Source: Crotophaga sulcirostris (lineage: Eukaryota; Chordata; Aves; Cuculiformes; Crotophagidae). From it: DNA of 64,000 bases. The stretch spans positions 734,255 to 798,254 of the forward strand of contig VYZB01000171.1 of the NCBI GenBank assembly GCA_013397455.1, in the 5' to 3' direction. Under the pieces are notes generated by a model. That model worked only from the letters and a program-made list of their open reading frames with translations, was not told where the DNA came from and searched no databases. Positions within the stretch are counted from its first letter, which is position 1. Each line of letters begins with the position of its first letter. A program made the translations under genes and the position numbers. Shown one piece after another: positions 62,506-64,000 of the stretch.

Positions 62506-64000
62506 CTGATGAGGAAATAAGATACGATAAACATACAAGAATATATTTCCTGAAAGTTTTAAAAAAAGAAAAAGGCAAATAGGTTATTTAAATCACAGGT
62601 GAGGTACTTTGAATCAGATCCATCCCTGACCCACTATGTGACATTTTTCTCTATACATAAGTAGTGCAATAATATGAATTTGAACAGTTATCCTAAGGAA
62701 GGGAGCCAACATCTCCTTCTCATCCAGTTCAGAATTGCCTTTGTCATTCTTTACACATCTTTCAGTGAAAGATTTTAAAATTAATAGCTTTAAAATTCCT
62801 GTGTGTTCTGGGAACCTTTTAAATGGTTATATTTTGGAAAAAAAAACATTTAAATGGAAATAAACATATTTTCTACCACCTTATTCCATGTTTGTTTATT
62901 TTCAATGTTTTCCTATATGTAAGCAATTTGATGTATTGACTTTTTTCTAAAATACACATTTTTTCCAATCAAAAAATGAAAATGTAGCTTACTTTTGGCA
63001 AAAGACAACAATGTCTAAATAACAGTGCATTGATATGCATTAATTTCGAATGTGTTGCTCTGTAATTTACTTCTGTTTTCCACCCAGATTGTTATTCATG
63101 GTTATTTTATTTTATTATTTTATTCTTATGTTAGCAGTATATTTTTGCGTTAAAAAATCTTCCCTCTTCTTGACATTTGTTCCCTTTGGATATTTTTTAT
63201 ATACCAATTGTTTTCCTTCCCAACCTTCATCTTGATTTGAACAAGTCCAACTCTCATAGTTTTCTTTCATAAAAGGATCCTTGCATTCCCCTAAATTCTT
63301 GTAGCAACATTTTTTTGGAACTGATTCTGTATTTCTCATCATGAAATCAATAATAATTAGTTACACAAATTTAGGTCTAATACAAAAAAAAACAAAAAAA
63401 TTGTCTCGATATTCAGTATGGTAAGAAAGACTTAATGCTTCCCGAAAAATTAGGGAACTTTAAGAATCATAGGAAGGAAATGTGAAAATAAAAGCTCTCT
63501 AAATCTCCAGTTTAGGCCATTTTTATGTCACAAATGGTTTTGGATTAGCTGTTTTAATTTACTGAAGATTTTCCCAGATAATTCTGAATTAAACCAATGA
63601 ACACATAACTTAAAGGTAAAATTTAAAGGTAAAATGGCTTTCACACAGATACTTTGCAGATATTTGAAAGTACATCTACCTGAGAACTTGACATATTCAG
63701 GGAAATAGTACTTTCTAATATGTTACAAACGTTCTGTGAGGTTTGAGGGTTTTCCTACCTTTCTAAATCTGATTACAAGTGATAGCAAAAAGATACATGA
63801 ACGTTGTTTCTAATAATTCAAAAATTAGGCAGAAAATCTGTGTTTGAAATACTAACCTTTATGATCAAAAGCAACAAACCACTTTTCCATATGTGCATTT
63901 ATGTAAATAATCCTACTGTCATCAAACATTACAGAAAATGAATGACTATGTCTTAGATTATTATAAACCAGAAATAATAAAGTTAATTGCAAAAATACTA
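62506..64000 (-). other. EPYC: EPYC upstream intron, runs off the window
   Basis: Sequence upstream of the first visible EPYC exon on the minus strand. I searched both strands for the preceding exon, which should encode the repeat before SDLK and the N-terminal cysteine cap, and found none. The intron, phase 1 at its acceptor, therefore continues past base 64000. The sequence is AT-rich, with several short T and A runs. Confidence 0.7.

Noticed and set aside
62506..62578. Upstream extension of the EPYC exon reading frame to an ATG at 62578
   Set aside because: A good 3' splice site (CCTCATCAG) sits at the point where similarity to epiphycan begins. The upstream part is hydrophobic intron translation.
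1..64000. tRNA, rRNA, CRISPR arrays or bacterial operons
   Set aside because: I looked for these and saw none. The repeats present are dispersed retroelements and simple sequence.

Overview
This is a window of vertebrate, almost certainly bird, nuclear DNA. The main evidence is about fifteen CR1 retrotransposon fragments with the avian-type 3' tail (repeats of the form ATTCTATG), plus two related long terminal repeats (LTRs) of an endogenous-retrovirus type familiar from non-galliform bird genomes. The background is AT-rich and poor in CpG. No bacterial-style genes, tRNA, rRNA or CRISPR arrays were seen. Most open reading frames are chance frames or lie across CR1 copies.

The only protein-coding gene I can support is the 3' half of EPYC (epiphycan, also called PG-Lb), on the minus strand at the right edge. 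Three coding exons are clear: 62303-62505, 60713-60808 and 58974-59144, which carries the stop. They have consensus splice sites, compatible phases and a class III small leucine-rich proteoglycan sequence through to the C-terminal disulfide cap. The signal peptide, N-terminal cap and first repeats lie beyond base 64000. In the conserved amniote order, KERA, LUM and DCN would also lie beyond that edge.

From base 1 to about 58500 the window is the intergenic stretch downstream of EPYC. The first 20 kb is mostly unique AT-rich sequence, with a CR1 tail at 5435 and a 5'-truncated LTR at about 13540-14094. From 20 to 55 kb there are long CR1 fossils on both strands: 20021-21440, 34158-35192, 36908-38490, 45078-45422, 45952-46410, 48384-48850, 49262-49962, 51626-52255 and 54292-55465. 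A 665-base assembly gap at 27087-27751 is flanked by CR1 pieces pointing in opposite directions. At 57732-58291 there is a textbook solo LTR with a perfect 5-bp target-site duplication.

The least explained feature is a compact CpG island at about 45560-45830, between two oppositely oriented CR1 copies. It holds a TATA-like box, a GC box and a plausible splice donor, with no recognisable gene attached. It is the best candidate here for an unannotated promoter, for example of a non-coding RNA. I found no convincing new biological system. The other findings concern decay of the CR1 reverse transcriptase, recurrent internal deletions and small tandem duplications.
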